64,000 nt of DNA from Bryoerythrophyllum caledonicum (taxonomy: Eukaryota; Streptophyta; Bryopsida; Pottiales; Pottiaceae): the NCBI GenBank assembly GCA_963971425.1, contig OZ020522.1:5616168-5680167 (forward strand), given 5' to 3'. Shown here piece after piece: positions 22,217-32,862 of this stretch. Within the stretch, counting starts at the first letter, position 1; each line of letters opens with the position of its first letter. Under the pieces are notes generated by a model. That model made no database searches. It saw only the letters and a list, made by a program, of their open reading frames with translations, and was not told the origin of the DNA. The position numbers were made by a program, and so were the translations under genes.

Positions 22217-23977
22217 GTGACCCGGTTGGTACAGACAACTCTTGCTATAACTGAAGCTATCAGCGACTTATCCGCCAAGAATAATGACATTTCTCATCTT
22301 GTTTCAGAAATGAGAGATTTAAAGTTATTCCTGATACAAGGTCAGAGTTCGTTGCGCTCGAAAAGCCCAGTTGCAGACGATAGGCCAAACACCAACAAGA
22401 ACGTCCAATTTGTTACATGCCATAACTGCGGAAGGAAAGGTCATTATCGGTCGGATTGCCCGGACTTGGATAAAACCCCAGCCGTTTCTACAGCTAAGTT
22501 GGCCAAGGTAAATCTGCTACAAGTAATGCTCTCGTCACGAGTTCAGGAATTGGATCTTGAAGTAATGATGGCTAAAAGAAGTCGGCCACACAAAGAACCT
22601 GAGGTGCATACGAAACATAGAGACAAGCGTTTCCGAGTCGACAAACGAGAATCTACCAAGAGACCACGACACAAGATCGGCATCGGTGACTTATTGTTGA
22701 GTGGAGGTCAATCAGAATACTCAATAATCCAAGACTTAGGTAAACGAATGGCAAATATTACTGTTGGTCAATTGGTAGCGCGATGGCCCTCATTACGTCG
22801 CGAATTACGGGAAGGCATTAGTACGAGAAGATGCAAACAAATTGCAGAGGTCAACGTGGCTGAGAAAGCAAGCGGGGGTTTACGGTCGCCGCAGGTGGAA
22901 GCAATGGTTAACGGCTGCGAAGTCAGTGGTTGTCTGATAGACGGTGGCACGACCATTAATGTGATATCAAGTTGGTTCATGAATGCAGCCGGACTTGAGC
23001 CAAACAAACTGTCATCGATACGACTAAAGGTTGCCGATCAAAGATGTGTCCGTTCTTTGGGACAGATAAGCCAAATCCCTGTGATTGTAAATGGAGGTAT
23101 TGTGAAACTTGATTTCCACGTACTTGATATTTCATCAGGAAAGGGCGGATACCCCGTGATTTTGGGCAGACCGTGGCTCAAACAAGTCCGCGCAATTAAT
23201 TATTGGGATAAAGGCAAAATGAAGATTGGTACCTCGCACAATCGCGTCAGTATACGTGTAATACCGGATGCAAGTGCAAGTTTGTTGGAAACCAGCTCAT
23301 CGGAAGATTGTTCAAGTTCTGAGGGACAGGAAAACTCGTCATGGGAGTCCGAACCTGACGATAATTCAAGCGTCAAGAGTGACGATTCAGAAGCTGAGCT
23401 ATACGCTTTAGATGTCCTTCCACAAGTTGTTAGCGATTCAATGCAATTCATTGACGACCAAGATGTTGAACAAACTGGGCAAAATGAATTATTGAATAAA
23501 GTCAAATTTGGGCCAATATTAACAATTCAAGAAAGAACAGATTTAGAAGGATTGGTGTTGGAATATTCTGACCTTTTTGTAACTAGACATTGCGATTTAC
23601 CTCCAATTATTGTGGATGAGCATCGAATCAAATTAACCGAAGCTGCTCGACCAGTAAGATCGAAACAAAAGCGCATGGCTTCTGAAAAGATGAGCGTATT
23701 AAGAGCGGAGTTGAATCGTTTACTGGAAGGAGGTTTTATCACAGAATTAAAAAATATCGAGTGGGTCTCGCCAGTTGTAATCGTGCCCAAGAAAGGAGGA
23801 AAGTGGCAAGTGTGCGTAAACTACAAAGCATTAGATAAGTTTACGAAGAAGGATCGGCAGCCATTACCTCATATAGATGAACTTTTAGACGAGGTAGCGG
23901 GGCATGAAATGGTTACTTTTTGTAATGGCTACGCCGGATATCATCAAGTGAAGGTGCACAAAGATAACATCAAGTGA
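22217..23977 (+). pseudogene. Nucleocapsid knuckle, protease and N-terminal reverse transcriptase
   Basis: In the same frame as gag. The CCHC zinc knuckle CHNCGRKGHYRSDC lies at about 22419-22460. The aspartic protease has the active-site motif CLIDGGTT (DGG instead of the commoner DSG or DTG, as in some plant Gypsy elements) at about 22934. The reverse transcriptase starts near 23640 and runs through WVSPVVIVPKKGGKWQVCVN. It ends prematurely where a 26-bp segment is duplicated (23945-23970, 23971-23996), which shifts the frame. Confidence 0.88.
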
Positions 23978-24900
23978 AGGTGCACAAAGATAACATCTTA
24001 TATACTACCTTCACTACTTTGTGGGGAACGTATGCTTATTTAAGAATGCCTTTCGGTTTGTGTAATGCCGGAGGCACTTTTCAAAGAGTGCAGCTTAAAT
24101 TTTTTGGTCCTTACATCGGCCAATTCATCCGCATTTATCTTGACGATTTTGCCATATATGGCGACCGAATCAAACACGTGCAACAAGTCAGAGCTGCCTT
24201 TCAAAAATTGCGTGAACATGGATGCTTTTTATCTCCTGAAAAATGCAGAGTCGGTTTCGAGGAAGGTCCGCTTCTCAAGCATATAATGTTTGCTGGAGGC
24301 ATGCGAGTGGATCCAGATAAAGTGAAACGAATAAAAGAGATGACTCAACCCGTCTCACGCGAACAAGTCGCAAAATTGTGGGGAGCCACGATTTATCACA
24401 ATTGATTTATACCAAATTTGGCAAGTATTGGGCGCCCCATAAGCGCACTAATCAGCAAAGCGTCTCCCTTCATATGAGGCGACTAGTGTGAGCAAGCATT
24501 CTCATACATTAAAGAAAGATTGGCGAGCGATCCAATAGTCAAAAATCCCATATGGGACAAACAATTCATTGTAAGTCCATCCGCCACTAAATATGCAGTC
24601 GCGGCAGTACTACTTCAAAATGACGAGGCTGGAAGGGCGCACCCTATTTATTACGCGAGCAAGCTATTGACCTTGTGTGAGTAAAAGTACGCTCCTCTCG
24701 AAAAGCTAGGAGTAACTTTGTTATTCGCGTGTACAAAATTCAAGCATTATTTGCTCTCGAGCAACCAATCAATTTCAATACAAAGTGATGTGGAAGGTTT
24801 GAAGCAGTTGTTGCAACAAAAAGATCCTAAAGGAAGAAGTGCACGATTAATGGCCGCTTTGTAGAACTACGACCTGGAGGTGAAAGCTGTCAAAGGCACG
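23974..24900 (+). pseudogene. Reverse transcriptase C-terminal part and RNase H
   Basis: The frame resumes after the 26-bp duplication with MPFGLCNAGGTFQR and the catalytic YLDD box (about 24136). The connection and RNase H region follow in the same frame but with stops at 24403, 24475, 24484, 24682 and 24862. Recognisable pieces include AVAAVLLQNDEAG, PIYYASK and FKHYL, typical of Ty3-type RNase H. Confidence 0.85.
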
Positions 24901-26289
24901 CGGAATTCTCACGCAAGGCTACTCCTCGAACTGGGAACTCGACCACAGGAAGACCTCGGGGCTTTGTCAGATGATGTCGAGTGTTTCGTTTTGGCCACAG
25001 AATCCGAACCGGACACTTTTGGTTATGAAGAAGTAAAGTTGTACCTTAGAACATTGAGTTTCCCCGAAGGCTCCGAATCAAGACAAAGACAAAAAATTTG
25101 AAGGCAGAGTCTGACATATTCACTCGTTGGAGAGGACCACTATAAGAAAGGCAAGGACGGTGTCTTAAGGCGAGCTGTGACGGTTGAAGAATCGAGAGAA
25201 GTACTTAAACAATGTCACGAGGGTTTATGCGGAGGACACTTTTCTACCGAGACAACTGTAAAGAAGATACTAGTACAAGCTGGTTTTTTCTGGCCTACTA
25301 TTTTTCATGATAGTAATGAATATTGTCGCAGTTGTTATCAGTGCCAAGATTACGGCAAAAGAATCATACCCTACGCAGAATTGCAACCAATATATCCAAC
25401 TGGAGTTTTTGAGAAATGGGGAGTGGATTTCGTCGGGCCCCTGCTTGTTACGGCCAAACGAAATGACTATTTGATTGTGGCCACGGATTATCTTTCAAAA
25501 TGGGCAGAAGCAGCACCTGTAAAAAGATGCAACCAGAAAACGGCAGCGGATTTCATTTATAATCAAGTTATTTGCCGATATGGTTGTCCGTTGGAAATAG
25601 TCACGGACCGCGGGACTCATTTAGTCAACGAGTTACTCTTGACGCTCATGCAAAAGTTGTCGGTCAAGCATTGACGCGCCAACCCTTACTATCCTCAAGC
25701 AAACGGTCTTGTTAAGAAGACGAACGAGATTTTGACTGGGATCATCGGAAAAGTCGTTTTGGAAAAGAGGCGGGAGTGGGATCTGCACGTGAACGAAGCC
25801 TTGTGGGCCTATCGAACTGCACACAAGAGCGCTAGAGGATATACGCCATTCCAGTTGGCATATGGTTTAGAAGCCACAACACCTATCGAGCTGGAATTAG
25901 CTTCACTACGAACAATAGTCAAGCACGGGATGGACGATGCAGGGTCACTAAAGGCCCGCGTTCTTATGCTAGAGAAATTAGACGAGTCACGACGACAAGC
26001 TTTATTCCATTTCGAAACATTACAAAATCGAAGGAAAGCGAAGCACGATGCAGCCAAGAAAACGGTAAAGTTCAACCGTGGCGACTTAATTTTGATGATC
26101 GATAATTGGTTAATCAAGGAGCATGGGCAAAAATTCAAGCCCCGATGGTTGGGGCCTTATGTAATTCATAATCGCTACTCCAACGGTTCTTATCAATTAA
26201 GCACACCAAGTGGTGAAGTTGTGCCAAAGTTATACAACGGTTCAAAATTAAAACTATATAAGCACAAAGAAGATCTTAGACAGCCTTGA
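24901..26289 (+). pseudogene. Integrase
   Basis: Same frame, with stops at 25099 and 25672. The HHCC zinc finger (QCHEGLCGGHF, CRSCYQC) begins near 25210. The catalytic core has VDFVG and IVTDRG for the two aspartates. At the third acidic position, in NGLVKKTNE, the usual Glu is replaced by Lys, so the core could not be active even without the stops. The C-terminal region (KFKPRWLGPYVI, NGSKLKLYK) is chromodomain-less and resembles the GPF/Y-type end of plant Gypsy integrases. Confidence 0.88.
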
Positions 26290-26324
26290 TTCACCAAATC
26301 AGGTTCTCAAGACTGGGAAGGAGA

Positions 26325-26599
26325 TGATAGGACGTTTTTTGTGTTGTCTGTATGAAATTACAAAATAATTGTAGTGAAAACTCGGTCATAGGTATAGACC
26401 ACTAGCATACAAGGCATAAGAAATCAGTTACCATCACTTTGACAGTTAAGTGTAGACCAAGAAGAAAAGCAACCGTTCCTGAAAGCAAGGAACCAGGGGA
26501 GGATAAAAGCAAGGACGACCATGTAACTCACATGGTTTTCATGATTAATATACGTGTATTCGATTAACAATCAAGAGCAATTGGTTTTGTCTCGTTTCA
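26325..26599 (+). repeat. 3' LTR (275 bp)
   Basis: Starts TGATAGGACG, ends GTCTCGTTTCA, preceded by a purine-rich tract (GGGAAGGAGA, about 26316-26324) that fits the polypurine primer for plus-strand synthesis. It matches the 5' LTR end to end. Confidence 0.93.
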
Positions 26600-26639
26600 G
26601 TACCGTACTTAACAATGTGTGAAATTGTTCTGACTTACA

Positions 26640-26875
26640 TTAAACCTTAAACGCCAATAGAGAATCATATACACTAGCACATACTTTACTCTATAAAATA
26701 CAAAAAAGTGTACCAAAGTTTAGCAAGACTTACACCTTTGAATTGAAGATTCTTTAACTAACATCTTTCTTTTGGGAGGTTATTTCAATATGTGAACCTT
26801 ATCATGTTCAAACACAACACCATACATGTAGAATATTATGGCCACTAGTAGCACCTTCTGACGCTTAAGGGATAA
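26640..26875. mobile_element. Family C element, complete copy
   Basis: TTAA at 26640-26643 and ATAA (one change) at 26872-26875. Ends CCTTAAACGCCA and TGACGCTTAAGG are inverted repeats matching 10 of 12. About 228 bp inside. This copy defines both borders of family C. Confidence 0.65.
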
Positions 26876-27127
26876 AACTAGAATATTGTACTAAAGACAG
26901 GCTATTTATAATCTCAAAAAATGTATCATTTTTCATTTTTATTAAAAACCTCAGTGTTAATAGAAGGTCATAGCAAACTTAGTAAAGAAGAATGTCGATC
27001 TTCATAGAATAGTGTCTCCATTTTTTCAAAGTAGGATAGCAAACTACGAAAAGGAGAAGAAAACCAAAAACTCTCCTATAATCAAGGGAGGGAGAGCGAA
27101 CTACATAAGGGAGAAGAAAAACAAAAA
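26876..27127. other. Intergenic stretch, nothing recognised
   Basis: AT- and purine-rich, no gene supported. Confidence 0.4.
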
Positions 27128-27415
27128 TTAACCCTTTAACAACAAAGGCACCAAAAGGTGGTCAATGGGACCGATTTTCAGGGCTAATTGAACCGTTGGA
27201 TTGATTTGCACGCGGCCATGCGCTTTGCTTTCCTCCCTCCAACCCATCTTCCTAATCTCCAATCGGTTGATGCACTAACGAACTACAACGATTCCTATGA
27301 AGAAAAATGTACCCTCCGTGTAAATGTTGTCCACTTTTTTCACAACTGATCTATCACATTCATAGATTCTCGATTCTCCAGGGCCTCGTGCAAGACCTCG
27401 TCACTAAAGGGTTAA
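27128..27415. mobile_element. TTAA-flanked element, 280-bp interior
   Basis: TTAA at 27128-27131 and 27412-27415. The ends CCCTTTA and TAAAGGG match for 7 bases. Its right end is included in the adjacent 194-bp duplication. Confidence 0.6.
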
Positions 27416-27774
27416 CAGTGGGAGTCACAACAACCATAAACCATAAAATGGTAACCTTAAACCCTAAACAATCCAATGAACGATGAAAGTGTACTCCAAC
27501 AGTCATGAATCAGCTGGCAGAAGAATGAAAGTGTACTCCCTAAACCCTAACCCTAAATCCTAACCCTAAACCCTAAACCCCGTGTAAGACCTCGTCGCTA
27601 AAGGGTTAACAGTGGGAGTCACAACAACCATAAACCATAAAGTGGTAACCTTAAACCCTAAACAATCCCATGAACGATGAAAGTGTACTCCAACAGTCAT
27701 GAATCAGCTGGCAGAAGGATGAAGGTGTACTCCCTAAACCCTAACCCTAAACCCTAAACCCTAACCCTAAACCC
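27387..27774 (+). repeat. 194-bp tandem duplication
   Basis: 27387-27580 and 27581 to about 27774 are near identical, each with AAGACCTCGTC, the TTAA element right end, and a CCCTAAA-rich tail. The second copy has an expanded telomere-like tail. Confidence 0.8.
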
Positions 27775-27845
27775 TAAACCCTAACCCTAAACCCTAAACC
27801 CTAAACCTAAACCAAAACCATAAACCTAAACCTAGAGCCTAAACC
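27537..27845 (-). repeat. Interstitial telomere-like repeats
   Basis: Runs of CCCTAAA mixed with CCCTAA and decayed variants at about 27537-27580 and 27732-27845. CCCTAAA is the Arabidopsis-type plant telomere unit. Genes continue on the far side, so this is not a chromosome end. Short clusters of the same word recur in TBC introns (30778-30790 and 30849-30857). A (CA)n run lies at 27890-27904. Confidence 0.85.
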
Positions 27846-27980
27846 AGAATTAGAGGGAGGAGTGTACAAGACCTAATTCAGGTGTGCAAACACACACACA
27901 CACAAATGTTAGGATGAGTACACAGAGCTATCTATGGACACTCACTTGGCGGTGTAGGGTTAGGGTATTAGGTTATGGTT

Positions 27981-30900
27981 TCAAGAGCTTGCAGAAGAAT
28001 GGAAGTCCAGCGTCGCTTGCAGCATGGTCTCTGCCTTGAGCGCCCTCTTTTCCATGGACCTCAGCTCCTCGGCGGCGTGCTGCTCCACGGCTTGCAACAT
28101 GCTCTCCGCCATCACCGCCCGCTTCTCCATCTCCCCCAGCTCCCCCTCCGCCGTCTGTGCGCGTTGCTTCATCACTTCCAGCTCCTCTGCTGCCCTCCTC
28201 TGCACAGTCCCCCATCAACTTCTATCAGTGTCCCCTCTGGACTCCAGCCTTATGACTTGTACAGTATAGAGATATCTAAGGAGAGAAAGGCGCTTATGTT
28301 TAAGACAAAGCAGACTGGCATGATCAAGACAAAGATGACAATTAGCAGGGGTTTTTTGGCAGACGTGAGTGGCTTTTCGTTCATGAGTTCGAAGCAAGGT
28401 AAGAGGAGGGAGAAAGTGGGGCAACACCAGGGCTTTGGCAGAGATGTGGCGATTCTTTTCAGCTTCCTCGATTGCACGGCGGCGGGCGTCATCCGCTCTC
28501 CTGTTCTCTTGCTCCAAGCGCACTAGAACCTGCACGAATGCAGCAACTCGTCGAGATCTAGTACTGAAGAGAGTCACTTTCTTAACTGAATGTCTAAGTG
28601 AATCAGATTATATGTATGGTATTATCGATACAGCATGACTAACCCATGCTCGACTCAGCAATGTCAACCTCGTCCCTTTACTGCAGAGAATAAAGCACCG
28701 TATTTCACAGACACATCTTCGTTTTGACTTGGCCCATGCTTGTTCAGTGGTCATACCTCAACAGTAGCTGCCTCTTGTTCGTGCTTGTCTGCCAGAGCTT
28801 GCTTCGAGGAGGCAACTTGCGCCTTCAATCTTTCCATCTGCATGGTGATTTCATGTCAGATTATTTCTCATCTAATCACCGGCAGGTGTTTGCCATCCAA
28901 CTTATCAAGCGCTACAAAGGCTCAAGTACCTCGACAAAGGAGTGATGACTTTGATCCATCTCTGTCAACGCGTGTTTCAGACCCTCAGCTCTGCAAATCA
29001 CCACTCCACACGAGCCGTCACGACGACACCAAACCAACGTCATGCTACAATGACAACCAATACTCTAGGCCAAACAGCAGGAATGCTTGTTTAAAGCGAG
29101 ACAAATGCATTCATTGAAAGACAACCCTTGTCTTCCTTTCTAATGTTTGCACCTCCATTCAGCTTCCTCCTGGGCCCGAAGCGCGAGGTCAAGCTCCTTC
29201 CTTAGCCTGGTTACCTGGTTGGATCAGTAGCAACAGTTATACCACAACCATTGGAGGGGGAGAATAATCAAAGCTGGAAAGAGATTGAGGTAAGGCTTCA
29301 CAACCACAGTGCGCATCTTCGTACCTCCTCGTGCAGGTCAGAACTTTCTGTGTCCTGGAATTCACAAGAAAAGAGCATTGGATCACTGAGTTGGTATTCC
29401 AAAGTGCTTCTCTCTCCAACCGTCAAGCCTTTCAAGCCGTTCAGATGGGGTTCTGAAGTGCTCCTATCTCCATCTACAGATTGGAGCTCTGTAGTACAAC
29501 CGTTAGCTACTGTGAGCCTTTGACGTACGACATCTAAGGATCTCTTCTCAACAGTAGGCCGGTGCCGCGCCCGGAGCCTCTCAAGACGCTCCTGGTCGAT
29601 CTCCTGAAATCCGAGACAAGCTGACAAGACGAGCTGGCTGCTGTCGAAGGTGGTCTCGCCCATCGACTGCAACATGGACAGAACGTCGCCGTTGTCGTGG
29701 AGTTCCAACAAGGGCGAGGCTGCAGCAGCCATCAATCAACAAGGGAGTCACACAACACCATCACTCACCCAGGCTATTGATTTGTCAGTAGAGCAATCCA
29801 TTATTCTTGTCCACCAGCATCATCCACCAACTCACCTTCTAACTAATAGAAACCAAGGAGTTGAACTAATACGAAAAACCGGGAACATTATCATCCCCAG
29901 TACTCAAGAGGAAAAGGTTTTACCCTTCAACGTCAGAAGGTGCCACTGGTGGCCACAGACTTCTACATGTATGGTGTCGTATTTGAACATGAGAAGGTTG
30001 AGATTGATTGAAATGACCTCCAAATGAAAGATGTTACTCGAAGAATCTTCAATCCAAAGGTGTAAGGTGCTTGCTAAACTCTGTTACATTTTTGTACTAA
30101 AATACGTGCCTGTATATGCGATTCCCGAGGAACATACCATGCATTTCCAAGAGCGCCAGAGCAGTTCGGAACAGCATGCAACGATTTCCATCGAACAAGA
30201 GCACGTCCCAGACGCGCAAGACTGCAAGTAAATCAATACCATCACAACAACACTGATCAGTATCATCTGTGACTTTCAACTGGAGATGAACTGATTTGTA
30301 TCCATCAACTTGAAAAAATGAGTTGGTGTGGGTGACACTACTGATGCGGATTCAGTTCCAGACCGTACCACAGTCCCAGGGCAGGATGTTCACGAAGATT
30401 GAAAGGAACCAGGCGCCGCTGATCCATGAAATCTCCACGTCTACACTCTCCAGATGTTTTGCTGCCAAAAACAAATCAGCAGTTTGCTATGAACAGTGGG
30501 TGAGCAGACTAGCAAAGGGAGAAGAAAGACAAAGCAATGAATTGTAGAATCCATCGTCTTGTGCTAAAGATGATCTAAAGTAAATGATTCGCAGCCATCA
30601 CAAAGGAGAAGGTCATTCTCCAGCTCATGAATGTTATGTCCTATCTCACAAACTCACCTAGTTTTGGGAGCCGTTCGCGCACCAGCTCCGTGAACACAAG
30701 CTGGTCCACCTGATAGATCGGCAACAACCAAACACTTCAATGAGCTTACCCTGAGATAGAGAATCTGAGAATAAGCTCTAAACCCTAAATCTCATCCAGT
30801 TTTGAGTGATCTAAGATGTTTGCATTGAAACATGTGCTCCAAGCGTACACCCTAAACCTCATTGATAGTAGATAAGTGATGTAAGATGCCTGCACTAAAG

Positions 30901-32188
30901 CGTTAAACAATCAAGGGGATTACATTTTTGAGCACCAAACATGAGGCTCAGATGGCAGTGAGAAAGCAGGTGAGTTTAGGGTTTCAGGTTTTCTCTTCAG
31001 GATTGGAGTCAATACCTGCGCTTCCGTCATTTTCTCTGTGTAGTAGCCTTCGAAGTAGACATCAACGATGGATGCCAGCGTCCTGAAAAAGACGAAACAA
31101 ACACTTTTCAGCTCGAGATTAGTCTCCCAATGCAACCACTTGATGAATGCAGAGAGAGACTCTTACCGGAAGGCATTCTCTTCGGACATGAAGAGAAGCA
31201 AGAGGGCAGCAAGGAAATTCATCGCCTGTAGGATTCGAAGCCACGGGATTATTAGGGGAAAAAATGCGAAGAATTCATATAACGAGAGAGGATCCTTTCA
31301 CCAGTTGACAGACAGGCACCTGACAGTATCCAACGGTAGGGTTATGTCGTGCATACGCTGTGAGCATGCGCCGCAACGAGCCCAACCCATCCTCTCCCAG
31401 CACAGGATGCCCCGGAAACGTCCTCGGCAAATCCTATCACACACAGACAACAAGATGAGCATGAGCACTCAACAAGATGAGCAAACAACAGGATGCGCAA
31501 ACAGCAAGATGAGCGTTCAACAAGAGGAGCAAACAACAGACACACAGACAGACACAGATCCAAAAACCTTCACAGCTGATACAAAATCTCAGCAAAAACC
31601 CTTGAAGATGATACAAATCTCAGGCTCAGACCACAATTTTCTCGCAGATCATCCACACTACTACCTTCTCGATCTGGCCGGCCCACTTCACCTTGACATC
31701 GCTCGCAAGGAGCTCCTGGTAGTACCCGTCTCGCCACCGCGCCTCTGCGCCCGTGAACATCTGCCACAACTGCAGATGCAAGACACCTCCATCTCAGAAA
31801 ACGAAAAGGAAATCAGGGCGAGAGAGAGGAAATCTCTACACGTCGTAGTACCTCGCCTCGCAACAACCTAGGAACGCCTCCCCAGACGAGCTTCTTCAGC
31901 TCCTCCGCGCCCACCTGCTGCAGCGCCTGCTCCACCGCCCCTCCCTCGTCGCTGCAGAATCGCGCCCAGCGGCTCGATCTGTGCAATTCCTCCTCCTTGT
32001 AAACCTGATCGTGCTCGAGGTACTTCTCCAGATGCTGCGGCCGCACTGAGAATCCATACACGTCCCTGCAAGGAAATGGAAACTCGTTAGCTAGAGGGCG
32101 GCATTCTGAGAGAGCAAAGAGCAGGAAGTGCAAGTGCGCACCGCTTCTCCTCATCGACGCCATTGCGCGCTCGCTCGCTCTTCGTCAT
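27981..32188 (-). CDS. RabGAP/TBC domain protein, 15 exons
   Basis: Exons (minus strand): 32188-32142, 32065-31852, 31769-31665, 31433-31320, 31225-31167, 31082-31016, 30709-30658, 30461-30369, 30221-30138, 29719-29325, 29214-29153, 28990-28930, 28837-28757, 28529-28428, 28199-27981. All junctions are GT-AG and keep frame, giving about 584 residues. The N-terminal signature DVYGFSVRPQH is typical of a plant TBC subfamily. The TBC domain starts near residue 79 (GVPRLLRGE) and has the Arg finger (DLPRTFPGH, R126) and Gln finger (GYCQ, Q160), then WFLSIFVNILPW and VWDVLLFDGN. The last third is Glu/Lys/Arg-rich coiled coil. Such proteins speed GTP hydrolysis by Rab GTPases in membrane traffic. 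The start at 32188 is chosen because only that frame joins the second exon correctly. Confidence 0.9.
29930..30120 (-). repeat. Family C element inside a TBC intron
   Basis: An inverted, diverged copy of the 1-228 repeat starts with TTTACCCTTCAACGTCAG and lies between the exons 30221-30138 and 29719-29325. It stays clear of splice borders. Confidence 0.6.
31440..31545 (-). repeat. Minisatellite in TBC intron 3
   Basis: Repeats of a roughly 16-base word; on the minus (gene-sense) strand it reads TTTGCTCATCTTGTTG. It runs to the 3' splice site before exon 31433-31320 and supplies its T-rich tract. The same word fills the PTOX intron and the region after PTOX. Confidence 0.75.
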
Positions 32189-32851
32189 CCTGTCATTTCC
32201 ATGGCCACAGTTCTAGTCACCAAGTGCACGTGAAACCGAAGCCGAACCTCTCGAGTATGTGCGAAATCGCATGCACTTGAAGGAAAGTTTGCTCAACCGG
32301 ATTTGCAGTAGGTTACTGGCAGTTGAAGTGAGGAAGCTTTTTCCCGAGACGGTGAAACCAACTTCTTCGTGCAACCCTATCCGGCGTCCGTCGTCGGCGT
32401 CGCGGTTACTTTTGCTGCGCCTTCTGGGCTCTATTCTAGTACATATCCTTTTCGCTTTTCACCGTCACGTCAGGAAAGATATTTCCGAGCGCGTCCACTT
32501 GTTGCTGCGTTCTCCCATACCGTCACGTCGTCGAAGCAAACCCATTTCCCTCAGGTTTTGGTTAGTTTCTGGCTTGTTTTTGGTTAGTTGTTGGTCGAAA
32601 TTGGGGTTAGTTTCCATGCCTGGTTCAGAGTTTGTACTCGGGAAGCTGTGCAGAGATTTCTGAGGGGTTTTCTCGATTTAAGGGTTTCACGTGAAGAGAT
32701 TTCTGCGCTTCCAGAGCTCGAGCTGTGAGGTTCTCACAGATTTGAGGGGTTTGAGTGGAGCGGAGCTAGTGAGTTTCGAGGGGGTTTGGAGAGAGTTTTA
32801 GGGTTTCAAGCGAGGTGCGGAGCATGAGAGTGTGCAGGCGACGCAGCCACC
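32189..32851. promoter_or_regulatory. Shared divergent promoter region of TBC and PTOX genes
   Basis: The two start codons face away from each other across 663 bp, so this interval must hold both 5' UTRs and promoters. It is CpG-richer than the repeat regions. I see no clear TATA box and cannot place transcription starts. Confidence 0.6.
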
Positions 32852-32862
32852 ATGACGAGTAG
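32824..32862 (+). other. Upstream ORF overlapping the PTOX start
   Basis: A 12-codon frame (M-R-V-C-R-R-R then S-H-H-D-E) begins 28 bases before the PTOX ATG, in a different frame, and ends after it. If the PTOX mRNA includes 32824, ribosomes starting here would bypass the main start, unless leaky scanning occurs. The upstream ATG context is weaker than the ACCATG of PTOX. Confidence 0.45.

Larger units (their letters stand above)
19175..26599 (+). mobile_element. Ty3/Gypsy LTR retrotransposon with captured host sequence
   Basis: Two 275-bp LTRs starting TG and ending CA bound a 7425-bp element, flanked by the 4-bp repeat GTAC (19171-19174 and 26600-26603). The coding order downstream is gag, CCHC knuckle, protease, reverse transcriptase, RNase H, integrase, which is the Ty3/Gypsy order. 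Upstream of gag lies an unusual 2.1-kb segment with an extra RNase H, a tRNA-Trp-like piece and a DCAF1-derived fragment. The pol frame is broken by eight in-frame stops and one frameshifting duplication, so this copy is dead. By eye the LTRs differ at about 14 of 275 positions, so insertion is not very recent. Confidence 0.93.

Noticed and set aside
27537-27845. A chromosome end
   Set aside because: The telomere-like run is short, decayed and duplicated, and normal genes continue beyond it.
31813-32163. Open frame starting at ATG 32163 as the start of the TBC gene
   Set aside because: It reads through a 76-bp GT-AG intron. The ATG at 32188 in another frame splices exactly into DVYGF, the conserved start of the family domain.
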